DNA of 6,734 bases from Desulfobacteraceae bacterium (lineage in GTDB: Bacteria > Desulfobacterota > Desulfobacteria > Desulfobacterales > JAABRJ01), in assembly GCA_011390985.1 (NCBI GenBank), contig JAABRJ010000067.1, positions 1 through 6,734 of the forward strand, written 5' to 3'. Position 1 is the stretch's first letter. The number at the start of each line of letters is the position of its first letter. The notes under the pieces are model-generated. The model was given only the letters and a program-made list of their open reading frames with translations. It was not told the DNA's origin and did not search any database. Both the position numbers and the translations under genes were made by a program. Shown here piece by piece: positions 1-5,541 of the stretch.

Positions 1-49
1 CCGGCATCACCACCGGCATCACCGCCGGTATCGCCGGTATCACCATCAG
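1..49. repeat. Imperfect 12-base tandem repeat inside the lipoprotein tail
   Basis: Units ccggcatcacca (1-12) and ccggcatcaccg (13-24) are followed by degenerate copies starting at 25 and 34. On the coding strand they give Gly-Asp-Ala-Gly and Gly-Asp-Thr-Gly type repeats. The array probably continues beyond the left edge. A related duplication, tcagagccacc, occurs at 88-98 and 103-113 and encodes the Gly-Gly-Ser-Glu repeats. Such tracts tend to change length by slippage, so the tail may vary between strains. Confidence 0.75.
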
Positions 50-539
50 AATCCCCTGCGGAACCAACACCCCCAGAGGCATCGCCTTCAGAGCCACCCC
101 CCTCAGAGCCACCGCTTTCTGAGTCGGCGATCAAGGATCGCAGTTCTTGAATTCCTTCCGGCGTGAGAAACTTATCTTTTAACTCGATTCCTTGAATCTC
201 CAGAAATTTGGCTTTGGCCGCGCTAACGACGGTTTCGCCCTCAAATCCGATGCGATGCCTCAACGTAACCATCTCTTCAGGATCGAGTAGAATTGCATTT
301 AAGTATGCATCACTGGCCTCCTTCGCGCGGCCCGTATTTTGATAGACGACCCCCAAGTAAAACAGTGCCTGAACATTTTCGGGATCCGATGCCAGTGTTT
401 CATTCAGGATGCCTTCGGCCTGAGGGTAGTTTCCGCGCTTGAGCTTGTTATAGGCCTTGTCGGTCGCATCGGTACCCTGAAAAAAGGTTGCACATCCCGT
501 AAGGGCCAAAGCAAGAACCACAAGCAGCATAAACTTCAT
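1..539 (-). CDS. TPR lipoprotein with Gly/Ser/Asp-rich tail, 3' end beyond the left edge
   Basis: The frame is open from an ATG at 539 to the left edge, giving 179 complete codons and no stop. The N-terminus is a lipoprotein signal: Met-Lys, a hydrophobic core, then lipobox Leu13-Thr-Gly-Cys16. Residue +2 after Cys is Ala, which by the E. coli sorting rule favours the outer membrane. Residues about 27-89 form two TPR-like helical pairs (pattern RGNYPQAEGILNE, then QALFYLGVVY and GRAKEASDAY). A helical stretch follows to about 138, and from about 139 a low-complexity tail of Gly, Ser, Asp and Glu reaches the window edge. The likely role is a protein-binding scaffold in the envelope; no enzyme motif is seen. 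The frame also allows an ATG at 617 (26 residues longer, GAGG four bases upstream, stop codon directly before it). I prefer 539 because it gives a normal signal peptide. The neighbouring MerR-TPR gene lies 200 bases upstream on the same strand. The partner and exact function are unknown. Confidence 0.85.
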   Translation of the reverse strand, partial: MKFMLLVVLALALTGCATFFQGTDATDKAYNKLKRGNYPQAEGILNETLASDPENVQALFYLGVVYQNTGRAKEASDAYLNAILLDPEEMVTLRHRIGFEGETVVSAAKAKFLEIQGIELKDKFLTPEGIQELRSLIADSESGGSEGGGSEGDASGGVGSAGDSDGDTGDTGGDAGGDA

Positions 540-675
540 GAAAGAATAAGCCCTTACGAATTTTCCGTTGCACGCACATGTTTTTGGTGTTGGGCGTTTT
601 TTATGCAGCAAATCCATTCAGCCTCACTTCCTTTGATTTCAACGCCTGTGGCGATCGGGACCTGGAATCCAAAAA

Positions 676-681
676 GTTATA
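676..681 (-). promoter_or_regulatory. Possible -10 element for the lipoprotein gene
   Basis: On the minus strand the hexamer TATAAC matches the sigma-70 -10 consensus at five of six positions. It lies about 140 bases before the ATG at 539, in the 200-base gap after the MerR-TPR stop. No convincing -35 is present at the right spacing (best is TCAATT, 17 bases upstream), and no clear terminator separates the two genes. Readthrough from the upstream gene is therefore as likely as separate transcription. Confidence 0.25.
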
Positions 682-739
682 AGATCTTTACGTCCCTCAA
701 TTGAATCTTCCCACCTCACAAATCAACGCTCTCACCGCT

Positions 740-2527
740 TCAATCGCGAAGATGGGACGCGTATTTTTGTTGGTTCTGACACCCCAATTCAAGCCCGAGT
801 TTGCAAGCTTTTTCATAGTCCGCAATGGCCTTGAGATCATCACCTTTGCGTTCAAAAATAAGTCCCCTTCTACTGTAGGCATAGGCATTGTCAGGATCCA
901 TTTGAAGTGTCTGGCTCAGGTCCATGATCGCTTTGTCATAAAGGCCTCTCTCGCTGAAAGCCCATGCTCGGTTCAAATAAGCCTTGACTATTGTCGGATC
1001 GAGTTTGATCGCCAGGGAGGCCGTCACGATAGTTTCCAGGGTATCGCCTCTTGCAATACTGTCATTGCTTTTTTTAAGCCATTCCTGGGCCTTTACCGTA
1101 TTCGGATTGACCGGCACATCCGATTCTCCCTTTCGGGACAAGCCTGTTGAGGAAGGGGTCTTTGACGCAAGAAGTTGTTCCGACCCCTTTTGCATTCGCT
1201 GAGCTTGGTGTGGAGGTTCAGCAAGCCCCCCGCTTGCAGCCTTTTCTATAGCATCGCTTTTATCCCTGTATGCTTCTTGTGGATCTTTAAGCTCAGAGGA
1301 TGCCGCTTCTTGGGTCGTCGCATCCCCCTTTTTGCTGCTGTATTCGGTCGATTTCTGGGGCGCGATGACGTTTTGCTCCGGCAGGCTTTCTTTGTGCGGG
1401 GAACCGGGCGAAAGCCGTGATTCTCCGAGGGGGTCTGCATCCCGCCGCACCTCGGTTTGCAGCGGTTTTGTTCTGATGGTTGAAGTTTCTTGGGTCTTTT
1501 GGGCTGCTTGAAACGAGGACGCCTCATTCACCTGAGAGGATGACGCCGAGTTTTCAGGCTTGGCCGCCGTTATCGAAGGCACATCGTTCATCCCGCCTGT
1601 TTTCGCGTTCGTGGGCTCGGAAGGATCTTCCTTTGCTGGGGCTTGGGATGAATCCGGTGGCGAGTCTGGCGTCAGGGTTAGCGAAGGAACCGACTGAGGG
1701 GGGAGGAGTTTTTCCGGTTCCGTGGAGGACGGGGAGGCGTCTGCTGGTAAAGGGGGCGGCGCCAATGCGTCCGCGGGTTTTTGAACTGAAGGATTGGCAT
1801 TTTCGCCTGTGGGTCGATTTTCGGAGAATTCTGCAGAGCGGTCGATAATATGCCGCTCTGGCAGAATCGTGGGTGTGGGAGAATCTGAAAAGTGGAAATA
1901 TCCCACCACTATAACTAACAGCATCAATACACCCGCATACGCTGTTTTTCTGGTGCCGCGCTTTCTTGCGGACTTATACAGCTCCGAACCTTTCAAAATA
2001 TTGGTTGGCGGAGACTCTTTTTCTTTCGTATCCTCGGAGTCTACTTCGCGCGGTGGGCTGTAGGCAAGAGCAGGACCTTGAATCGCTGCGGTGTGTATGG
2101 CCTCGACCTCTTCAATGTATCGGACCAGCATTGTATGATCGCACAGGATATCAATCTGCTCGAGATTCTTATTGTGGTTCTGTTCAATACGGGTTGTAAG
2201 TTCATCGATTTTTTCGTCACAAGACAACAGGCTTTTTTCGATCTGCTGGATTTCATTCGAATCGCCCGATACCGAGCCGATCGTTTTGGCAATATCTGCT
2301 GCGGAATAACCGAGAGAGTCACAGTAGATGACAAATCTTAAGCGCGCCCTTTGAAACTCGTTATAGGAGGGGATCCCATTTTCCTTGTGGCTTGGGCGGA
2401 TTAACCCGGTCTGTTCGAAAGCCCGAATCGAATCCTCACTGATCTGAAATTCTTCGGTCAGTTCTGGTAATGTAAAGTACGGAATTTCGAGATTCTTGGG
2501 GGCTTTTTGCATCATCACACAAAGCAA
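740..2527 (-). CDS. Membrane-anchored MerR-type regulator with Pro/Ser-rich linker and C-terminal TPRs
   Basis: This is a 595-residue single-pass membrane protein. Residues about 17-85 form a MerR-type winged helix-turn-helix (pattern FTLPELTEEF, SIRAFEQTGLIRP, SYNEFQRARLRF, LGYSAADIAKTIG, matching the family scheme of recognition helix, wing and second helix). Residues about 91-128 look like the dimerising coiled coil of MerR proteins. A basic stretch (KSARKRGTRK, 185-194) precedes one hydrophobic helix at about 196-213, so the DNA-binding end should be cytoplasmic and the rest periplasmic. Residues about 214-475 are a low-complexity linker rich in Pro, Ser, Ala, Glu and Lys. Three TPR units occupy about 478-580. 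MerR effector-binding cysteines are absent. The likely role is ToxR/CadC-style signalling, with the TPRs sensing or binding a partner and the HTH acting at promoters. The start is taken as TTG at 2527 because GAGGT (2534-2538) lies six bases upstream. GTG at 2518 or ATG at 2515 or 2512 would shorten it by three to five residues without losing a domain. Domain calls are firm; regulon and signal are unknown. Confidence 0.9.
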   Translation of the reverse strand: MLCVMMQKAPKNLEIPYFTLPELTEEFQISEDSIRAFEQTGLIRPSHKENGIPSYNEFQRARLRFVIYCDSLGYSAADIAKTIGSVSGDSNEIQQIEKSLLSCDEKIDELTTRIEQNHNKNLEQIDILCDHTMLVRYIEEVEAIHTAAIQGPALAYSPPREVDSEDTKEKESPPTNILKGSELYKSARKRGTRKTAYAGVLMLLVIVVGYFHFSDSPTPTILPERHIIDRSAEFSENRPTGENANPSVQKPADALAPPPLPADASPSSTEPEKLLPPQSVPSLTLTPDSPPDSSQAPAKEDPSEPTNAKTGGMNDVPSITAAKPENSASSSQVNEASSFQAAQKTQETSTIRTKPLQTEVRRDADPLGESRLSPGSPHKESLPEQNVIAPQKSTEYSSKKGDATTQEAASSELKDPQEAYRDKSDAIEKAASGGLAEPPHQAQRMQKGSEQLLASKTPSSTGLSRKGESDVPVNPNTVKAQEWLKKSNDSIARGDTLETIVTASLAIKLDPTIVKAYLNRAWAFSERGLYDKAIMDLSQTLQMDPDNAYAYSRRGLIFERKGDDLKAIADYEKACKLGLELGCQNQQKYASHLRD

Positions 2528-2548
2528 GGACAGACCTCGTCAAATTCT

Positions 2549-2563
2549 ATGACAATCGGTCAT
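2549..2563. repeat. Short inverted repeat ATGAC-N5-GTCAT in the MerR-TPR leader
   Basis: Perfect five-base arms separated by five bases lie about 21 bases upstream of the TTG start and downstream of the predicted promoter. The repeat could be an operator for autoregulation or a weak leader hairpin. Arms this short also arise by chance. MerR operators normally sit between -35 and -10, which is not the case here. Confidence 0.25.
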
Positions 2564-2901
2564 GAAAGTTTCGCATGTTCATCTTTTATGAAACAGGCAG
2601 ATCTGACCACTTTTAAAATTGGAAGGTATTTTATCAGGTTTTCGGCACAAATAGCAAGAGCGTTGTGCTTTTGTCTTGTAGGCAGGTGGTTTTCTGTCGG
2701 TATGCAGAAATCGAGACCGGTCGAATCACGCCAGCGTTTCTGCCGGGGTTCAGGACTCTGGTAAAAATGCCGGACCTGCCGGATCGCATCTTCAGGGTTG
2801 CTCTGGCAAACCCGCTGGGATAAAATCCAACCAAATTGTGTGGCCATAGAAAACTTCATATCTATTGCGTGTATATCCGAAAGCCGCTGCGTAAGATTCA
2901 C
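2560..2901 (-). CDS. Doubtful small ORF (113 codons) overlapping the ATPase stop
   Basis: A GTG at 2901 overlaps the ATPase TGA as GTGA, a classic translational-coupling arrangement. The frame then stays open across nearly the whole 370-base gap before the MerR-TPR gene. The predicted product has no signal peptide, membrane helix or motif I recognise. It is polar and basic, with three Trp and four Cys. Against it: no Shine-Dalgarno lies close to the GTG (AAGGA is about 20 bases away), rare codons such as ATA and AGA are scattered through it, and the frame contains both a terminator-like hairpin (2763-2789) and the best promoter of the window (2628-2657). The alternative is that 2528-2897 is simply intergenic regulatory sequence. 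I lean slightly towards non-coding. Confidence 0.28.
   Translation of the reverse strand: MNLTQRLSDIHAIDMKFSMATQFGWILSQRVCQSNPEDAIRQVRHFYQSPEPRQKRWRDSTGLDFCIPTENHLPTRQKHNALAICAENLIKYLPILKVVRSACFIKDEHAKLS
2628..2657 (-). promoter_or_regulatory. Sigma-70-like extended -10 promoter for the MerR-TPR gene
   Basis: On the minus strand, -35 TTGCTA (2657-2652, four of six consensus) is followed after 18 bases by -10 TAAAAT (2633-2628, five of six). A TG one base upstream of the -10 makes an extended -10. Transcription would begin near 2621, leaving a leader of roughly 95 bases before the TTG start at 2527. This would allow the regulator to be expressed independently of the ATPase gene. Confidence 0.5.
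2763..2789 (-). terminator. Weak terminator-like hairpin after the ATPase gene
   Basis: In the minus-strand RNA, AUGC and CGG pair with CCG and GCAU around a CAGGU loop, with a four-base bulge (GAUC) on the 5' side. The stem runs directly into a short U-run. It lies about 110 bases past the ATPase stop and just upstream of the predicted MerR-TPR promoter, where a terminator would make sense. The bulge and short U-run make it weak. Confidence 0.35.
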
Positions 2902-3980
2902 GCACGCGAGTATGTTAGGCTATCCTTTTGAAATTCTTCAATCATTTCGTCAGTCAAAGACGGTCGAATCTTTGGCAGAATTTGCTGAAAGGTATCTAGG
3001 GTCACTCGATAGTCCTGCCCTGTCTCATATTCCCGCTCGAAAGCGAACTGCGCCACCTGGTGAAACAGGTATTCGATGTCAGCAGGGGTATATCCGAATG
3101 TCAACTCGACGAGTTGATCCAGGTTGATATGCCCCCTGTTGAGCTTCGACAGGTAGTGCTCCAGAATGGTTTTTCTTCCGGACGCGTCAAGCTCGCCAAC
3201 GGGTATGATGCAGTCAAACCTGCCCGGCCGAAGCAGCGCTGCATCCAGCTTCCGAATATAGTTGGTGGCGCAGACCAGCAAGATATTGTTCTTGTTGGTC
3301 TTAAGCAGCGGCACTTGCTTAAGGAGCTCATTGGTTATTGACTTATCCACTCGGCTGCCCTCATCCCGGCTGCCTGCAAGCTCCTCAAATTCGTCTATGA
3401 AGATGACGGCATCATCAAGGTTTCGCGACTTTTCCATTATACTGCGCAGATTGGCCCCGATCTTATCTACCCCATCGGCCATGAGCATACTGGGCGCAAT
3501 TTCGATGTACCACCAGGACAGAATCCCCGCGATAGCCTTGACGAAGTGAGTCTTGCCGGTGCCTGGAGGCCCAAAGAAGATGATGGTCTTCGGAGGCACA
3601 ACGCCATGTTTATCCGATAGACCTTTTTCCGTAAGGGGAAGGATGATTTTTTGCTGAACCAACTTCTTCGGCGGCTGCGAATCTGAAATGGTGTCCCACA
3701 CCTCTCTGCTGATAGTCTGAGCCCCCATTTCGGCAAGAATGTCCTTCCTTTGGTAGGCCATGAACTCCTTGTGGGCCTGTTCCATGTGGTCTATGTAGTC
3801 GATGCATGCGGTTCGCAGTCCAACATCGCGAAGCAATTTTTCAGACAACAGCCATTTGTGCTGTAAAATTTTTGGCCATAGATCAGAAGCGATTTCCGGT
3901 GTAAATTTTTCTCCTGATATCTCAAAGATCTTGGCTGCACACATATCCGGCGTCATATCTTCTAATGATTGGTCGTTCAC
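2898..3980 (-). CDS. Single-domain AAA+ ATPase with uncharacterised N-terminal helical domain
   Basis: This 360-residue cytoplasmic protein has no signal peptide or membrane helix. The AAA core spans about 93-335: Walker A GPPGTGKTH at 137-145, Walker B with FIDEFEEL around 194-201 (Asp196, Glu197), sensor 1 in CATN (Asn240), arginine finger region RPGRFD at 251-256, and a sensor 2-like GYTPADIEYL at 296-305. This places it in the classical AAA clade (FtsH/p97/katanin type), which works as ring-shaped remodelling or unfolding machines. There is no HExxH protease motif and no second AAA domain, so it is neither FtsH nor p97-like. Residues about 10-75 form a separate helical domain with an Ile-Leu-x-His-Lys-Trp-x-Leu-Ser-Glu stretch and an Arg-Asp-Val-Gly stretch, probably the substrate-specificity domain; I cannot name it. 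The start is GTG at 3980, fixed by GGGAGG at 3987-3992 six bases upstream. It lies on the same strand as, and upstream of, the MerR-TPR gene. The substrate is unknown. Confidence 0.92.
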   Translation of the reverse strand: MNDQSLEDMTPDMCAAKIFEISGEKFTPEIASDLWPKILQHKWLLSEKLLRDVGLRTACIDYIDHMEQAHKEFMAYQRKDILAEMGAQTISREVWDTISDSQPPKKLVQQKIILPLTEKGLSDKHGVVPPKTIIFFGPPGTGKTHFVKAIAGILSWWYIEIAPSMLMADGVDKIGANLRSIMEKSRNLDDAVIFIDEFEELAGSRDEGSRVDKSITNELLKQVPLLKTNKNNILLVCATNYIRKLDAALLRPGRFDCIIPVGELDASGRKTILEHYLSKLNRGHINLDQLVELTFGYTPADIEYLFHQVAQFAFEREYETGQDYRVTLDTFQQILPKIRPSLTDEMIEEFQKDSLTYSRA

Positions 3981-3986
3981 GATTCA

Positions 3987-3992
3987 CCTCCC
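3987..3992 (-). promoter_or_regulatory. Shine-Dalgarno GGGAGG fixing the GTG start of the ATPase
   Basis: GGGAGG followed by TG lies six bases before the GTG at 3980. It is the strongest ribosome-binding site in the window and settles the choice of a non-ATG start. Confidence 0.85.
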
Positions 3993-4028
3993 AGGATGCA
4001 TCGGGTGTCATGATGTCAGCATTTTCTT

Positions 4029-4056
4029 GCTGAGAATATTGGATAAATTTTCCTTC
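4029..4056 (-). promoter_or_regulatory. Weak candidate promoter for the ATPase gene
   Basis: On the minus strand, TTGCGA is followed after 16 bases by TATTCT in an AT-rich patch about 50 bases before the GTG start. Each hexamer matches the sigma-70 consensus at only four of six positions. It is the most promoter-like sequence in the 162-base gap, but could be chance. Confidence 0.25.
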
Positions 4057-4112
4057 GCAACCGAAACGCGGAATTTCACCAACGCGATCCCCTTGATGCG
4101 CTCGTCCCCAAA

Positions 4113-4131
4113 CCCCTGGCAGGTCCAAGGG
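4113..4131 (-). terminator. Weak hairpin just after the reductase stop
   Basis: Minus-strand RNA CCCUUGG pairs with CCAGGGG (one G-U pair) across a five-base loop, followed by only three U residues. It begins about 11 bases after the reductase stop. An alternative stem, GGTCC-CTT-GGACC, overlaps it. Its position fits a terminator between the redox genes and the ATPase gene, but the U-run is poor. Confidence 0.3.
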
Positions 4132-4142
4132 ACCAAGCCCCA

Positions 4143-5369
4143 TCAGGCCAATTCACGGAGAGCTTCGCTCATCAGGCGGGCAATCGGTAGCTGGCGGGGG
4201 CACCTGGCCTCGGCGACGGTGTAGTCCTGCCGTGTCAGCTGCTGCCTGATCGCATCGGGTATGGCGGCGAACCGGCGGCGGGCGTCTTGGCTGTCCCCGT
4301 AGCTTCTAGCATACATGAGATAGCGCATAATGTCGCCGACCGGAAGCTTGACGGCGACGGCGTTCTCGCAGATCTGCGAGCAGCCCGCACAATAGTGCGA
4401 AAATGTCTCACGGGCATAGCGCTCCAACTGCTGCCGCTCGTTTTGGGTGAGCGACGTGCGGTCCACGGCAGCGGCGATGTTGGCCATGAGGATCGACATG
4501 GTCGGCATCTGGGAGCAGATGGCCGAAATCTGAGGATTTTCCCATACCGCCTTGAGTTTGGCCTGCTTGTCGGTAAACCCTTTTTGAACGAAGCGGCCGG
4601 CCAGTTCCAGATCCTGGGACGAGGTGGTGCCCACGGCGCCGCCGCCCTGGGTTTTCATGGCGGTCAGGCCGATGCCGGCATCCACGCAAGCCGCCACCGC
4701 CTGCTTCATTTTCTCCTCGTGCATGAGCCTGAAATTATAGGTCGTCATGATGCCGTCGATCCAGTCCAGCCGGGCGGCGTCCAGCAGGCAGCGCTCCATG
4801 TTGGAATGGGTCGAAAAACCGAAGAGCCGGATCTTGCCCGCCGCCTTCTGCTCGGCCGCCCACGCGCGCATGCCGCTGTCCATCTCGGCGGCGCTGCTGA
4901 CCGCGTGGACGAAGAAAAGATCGATATGATCGGTGTTCATCCGCTGCAAGGAGGTGGCCAGGTCCTCGCTCATGCCCCGGCCATTTCGGGCGGTGGATTT
5001 GGTGACCAGGAAGATCCTATCGCGATCTTCGGGGTAGCTCTTGAAGAACTGGCCAATGCCCTCCTCGCTGCGTCCGCCGCTGTATACATGGGCGGTGTCC
5101 CAGTAAGTGACCCCCCAGCGGATGGCCTGCTTGAGCAGGGTCTGGTTGGAGGGGATGTCGAACATGCCCCCCAGGGATAAAATGGGGACCTGGATGCCTG
5201 ACCTGCCGAAGGGCCGTGTGGGGACACCGGTGTTCTCCGCTGCCTGGAGCGGTGTGGCGGCCTGTGCCCGGTTGCGCCCCGCAAGGGGCGCCAGAACGGA
5301 GCCTACCCCGGCGGCCCCGGCGGCTTTGATGAAGGACCGACGGGATATGCCGTTATCTTTTTTTTGCAT
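4143..5369 (-). CDS. Tat-exported aldo/keto reductase family protein with C-terminal Cys cluster
   Basis: This is a 408-residue predicted oxidoreductase. The N-terminus is a twin-arginine signal (Ser-Arg-Arg-Ser-Phe-Ile-Lys at 9-15, then an Ala/Gly/Leu hydrophobic core and Ala-rich cleavage region near 35-38), so the folded protein should be exported with its cofactor. From about 50 to 310 an aldo/keto reductase (beta/alpha)8 barrel follows. The catalytic tetrad is apparent as Asp91 and Tyr96 (WDTAHVY), Lys124 (LVTKS) and His155 (FFVHA). The C-terminal part has Cys327-x2-Cys330-x3-Cys334 and a later Cys390-Pro, a pattern seen in Fe-S-containing members of this superfamily, so a [4Fe-4S] cluster is likely. 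The usual NADPH-phosphate-binding region near the barrel's end is not recognisable (SQMPTMSILMANIAAA), so the cofactor is uncertain. The start is ATG at 5369, preceded by GAGG at 5377-5380. The longer frame from 5456 would bury the Tat signal behind 29 unlikely residues. It lies 172 bases downstream of the polyferredoxin gene, a possible electron partner. The substrate is unknown. Confidence 0.9.
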   Translation of the reverse strand: MQKKDNGISRRSFIKAAGAAGVGSVLAPLAGRNRAQAATPLQAAENTGVPTRPFGRSGIQVPILSLGGMFDIPSNQTLLKQAIRWGVTYWDTAHVYSGGRSEEGIGQFFKSYPEDRDRIFLVTKSTARNGRGMSEDLATSLQRMNTDHIDLFFVHAVSSAAEMDSGMRAWAAEQKAAGKIRLFGFSTHSNMERCLLDAARLDWIDGIMTTYNFRLMHEEKMKQAVAACVDAGIGLTAMKTQGGGAVGTTSSQDLELAGRFVQKGFTDKQAKLKAVWENPQISAICSQMPTMSILMANIAAAVDRTSLTQNERQQLERYARETFSHYCAGCSQICENAVAVKLPVGDIMRYLMYARSYGDSQDARRRFAAIPDAIRQQLTRQDYTVAEARCPRQLPIARLMSEALRELA

Positions 5370-5376
5370 GGGTTCA

Positions 5377-5380
5377 CCTC
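5377..5380 (-). promoter_or_regulatory. Shine-Dalgarno GAGG deciding the reductase start
   Basis: GAGG, followed by TG, lies seven bases before the ATG at 5369. This supports the shorter protein that begins directly with the Tat signal, rather than the in-frame start at 5456. Confidence 0.75.
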
Positions 5381-5388
5381 GTTTTTTT

Positions 5389-5413
5389 GGGGGCAGACCC
5401 CCTGTGCCTGCCC
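5389..5413 (-). other. G/C-rich leader hairpin(s) just upstream of the reductase ribosome-binding site
   Basis: Two mutually exclusive stems are possible: GGGGG/CCCCC (5389-5393 with 5398-5402) and GGGCAG/CTGCCC (5391-5396 with 5408-5413). In the minus-strand RNA they are followed by seven A residues and then the Shine-Dalgarno. The A-run makes this no terminator. It may be a leader structure affecting translation, or chance in GC-rich DNA. Confidence 0.3.
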
Positions 5414-5511
5414 TGGTTTCTGAAAAACACACGCCCTCACCCTGCCCCGCTCCCAATCAAGTGAGCGCACTGTTGATGGTGCGATCCCGTTAGCACCCCG
5501 TTCAACACCGG

Positions 5512-5526
5512 GCCGGCGGCGCCGGC
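5512..5526. repeat. GC palindrome GCCGGC-GGC-GCCGGC after the polyferredoxin stop
   Basis: Perfect six-base arms around three bases begin 16 bases after the stop at 5542. The RNA would form a stable hairpin, but no U-run follows, so it is more likely a transcript-stabilising or pausing structure than an intrinsic terminator. Confidence 0.45.
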
Positions 5527-5541
5527 TTCGGGCATCCGAGC

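Noticed and set aside
1..49. CRISPR-like array at the left edge
   Set aside because: Units are 9-16 bases with no spacers and stay in frame with the lipoprotein; this is a protein-coding tandem repeat.
339..704. Plus-strand open frame across the lipoprotein start
   Set aside because: Antisense to the TPR and lipobox coding region; the opposite strand has a recognisable signal peptide and repeats.
2507..2764. Plus-strand open frame of 85 codons in the gap before the MerR-TPR gene
   Set aside because: No ribosome-binding site or recognisable product; it overlaps the MerR-TPR start, and the minus-strand promoter explains the region better.
2898..3980. FtsH or another AAA protease as identity of the ATPase
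   Set aside because: There is no membrane helix and no HExxH zinc-protease motif, and the chain ends soon after the AAA lid.
4287..5180. Long plus-strand open frame of 297 codons
   Set aside because: It lies wholly antisense to the aldo/keto reductase, whose motifs are unmistakable. Long antisense frames are expected in GC-rich genes, and the product is His/Gly/Ala-rich with no motif.
5382..5402. Intrinsic terminator made of the GGGGG/CCCCC hairpin and adjacent T-run
   Set aside because: On the plus strand the T-run precedes the stem. On the transcribed minus strand it is an A-run. Neither orientation gives stem then U-run.
5370..5456. N-terminal extension of the reductase to 5456
   Set aside because: It would place 29 residues before a textbook Tat signal, and the ATG at 5369 has its own well-spaced Shine-Dalgarno.
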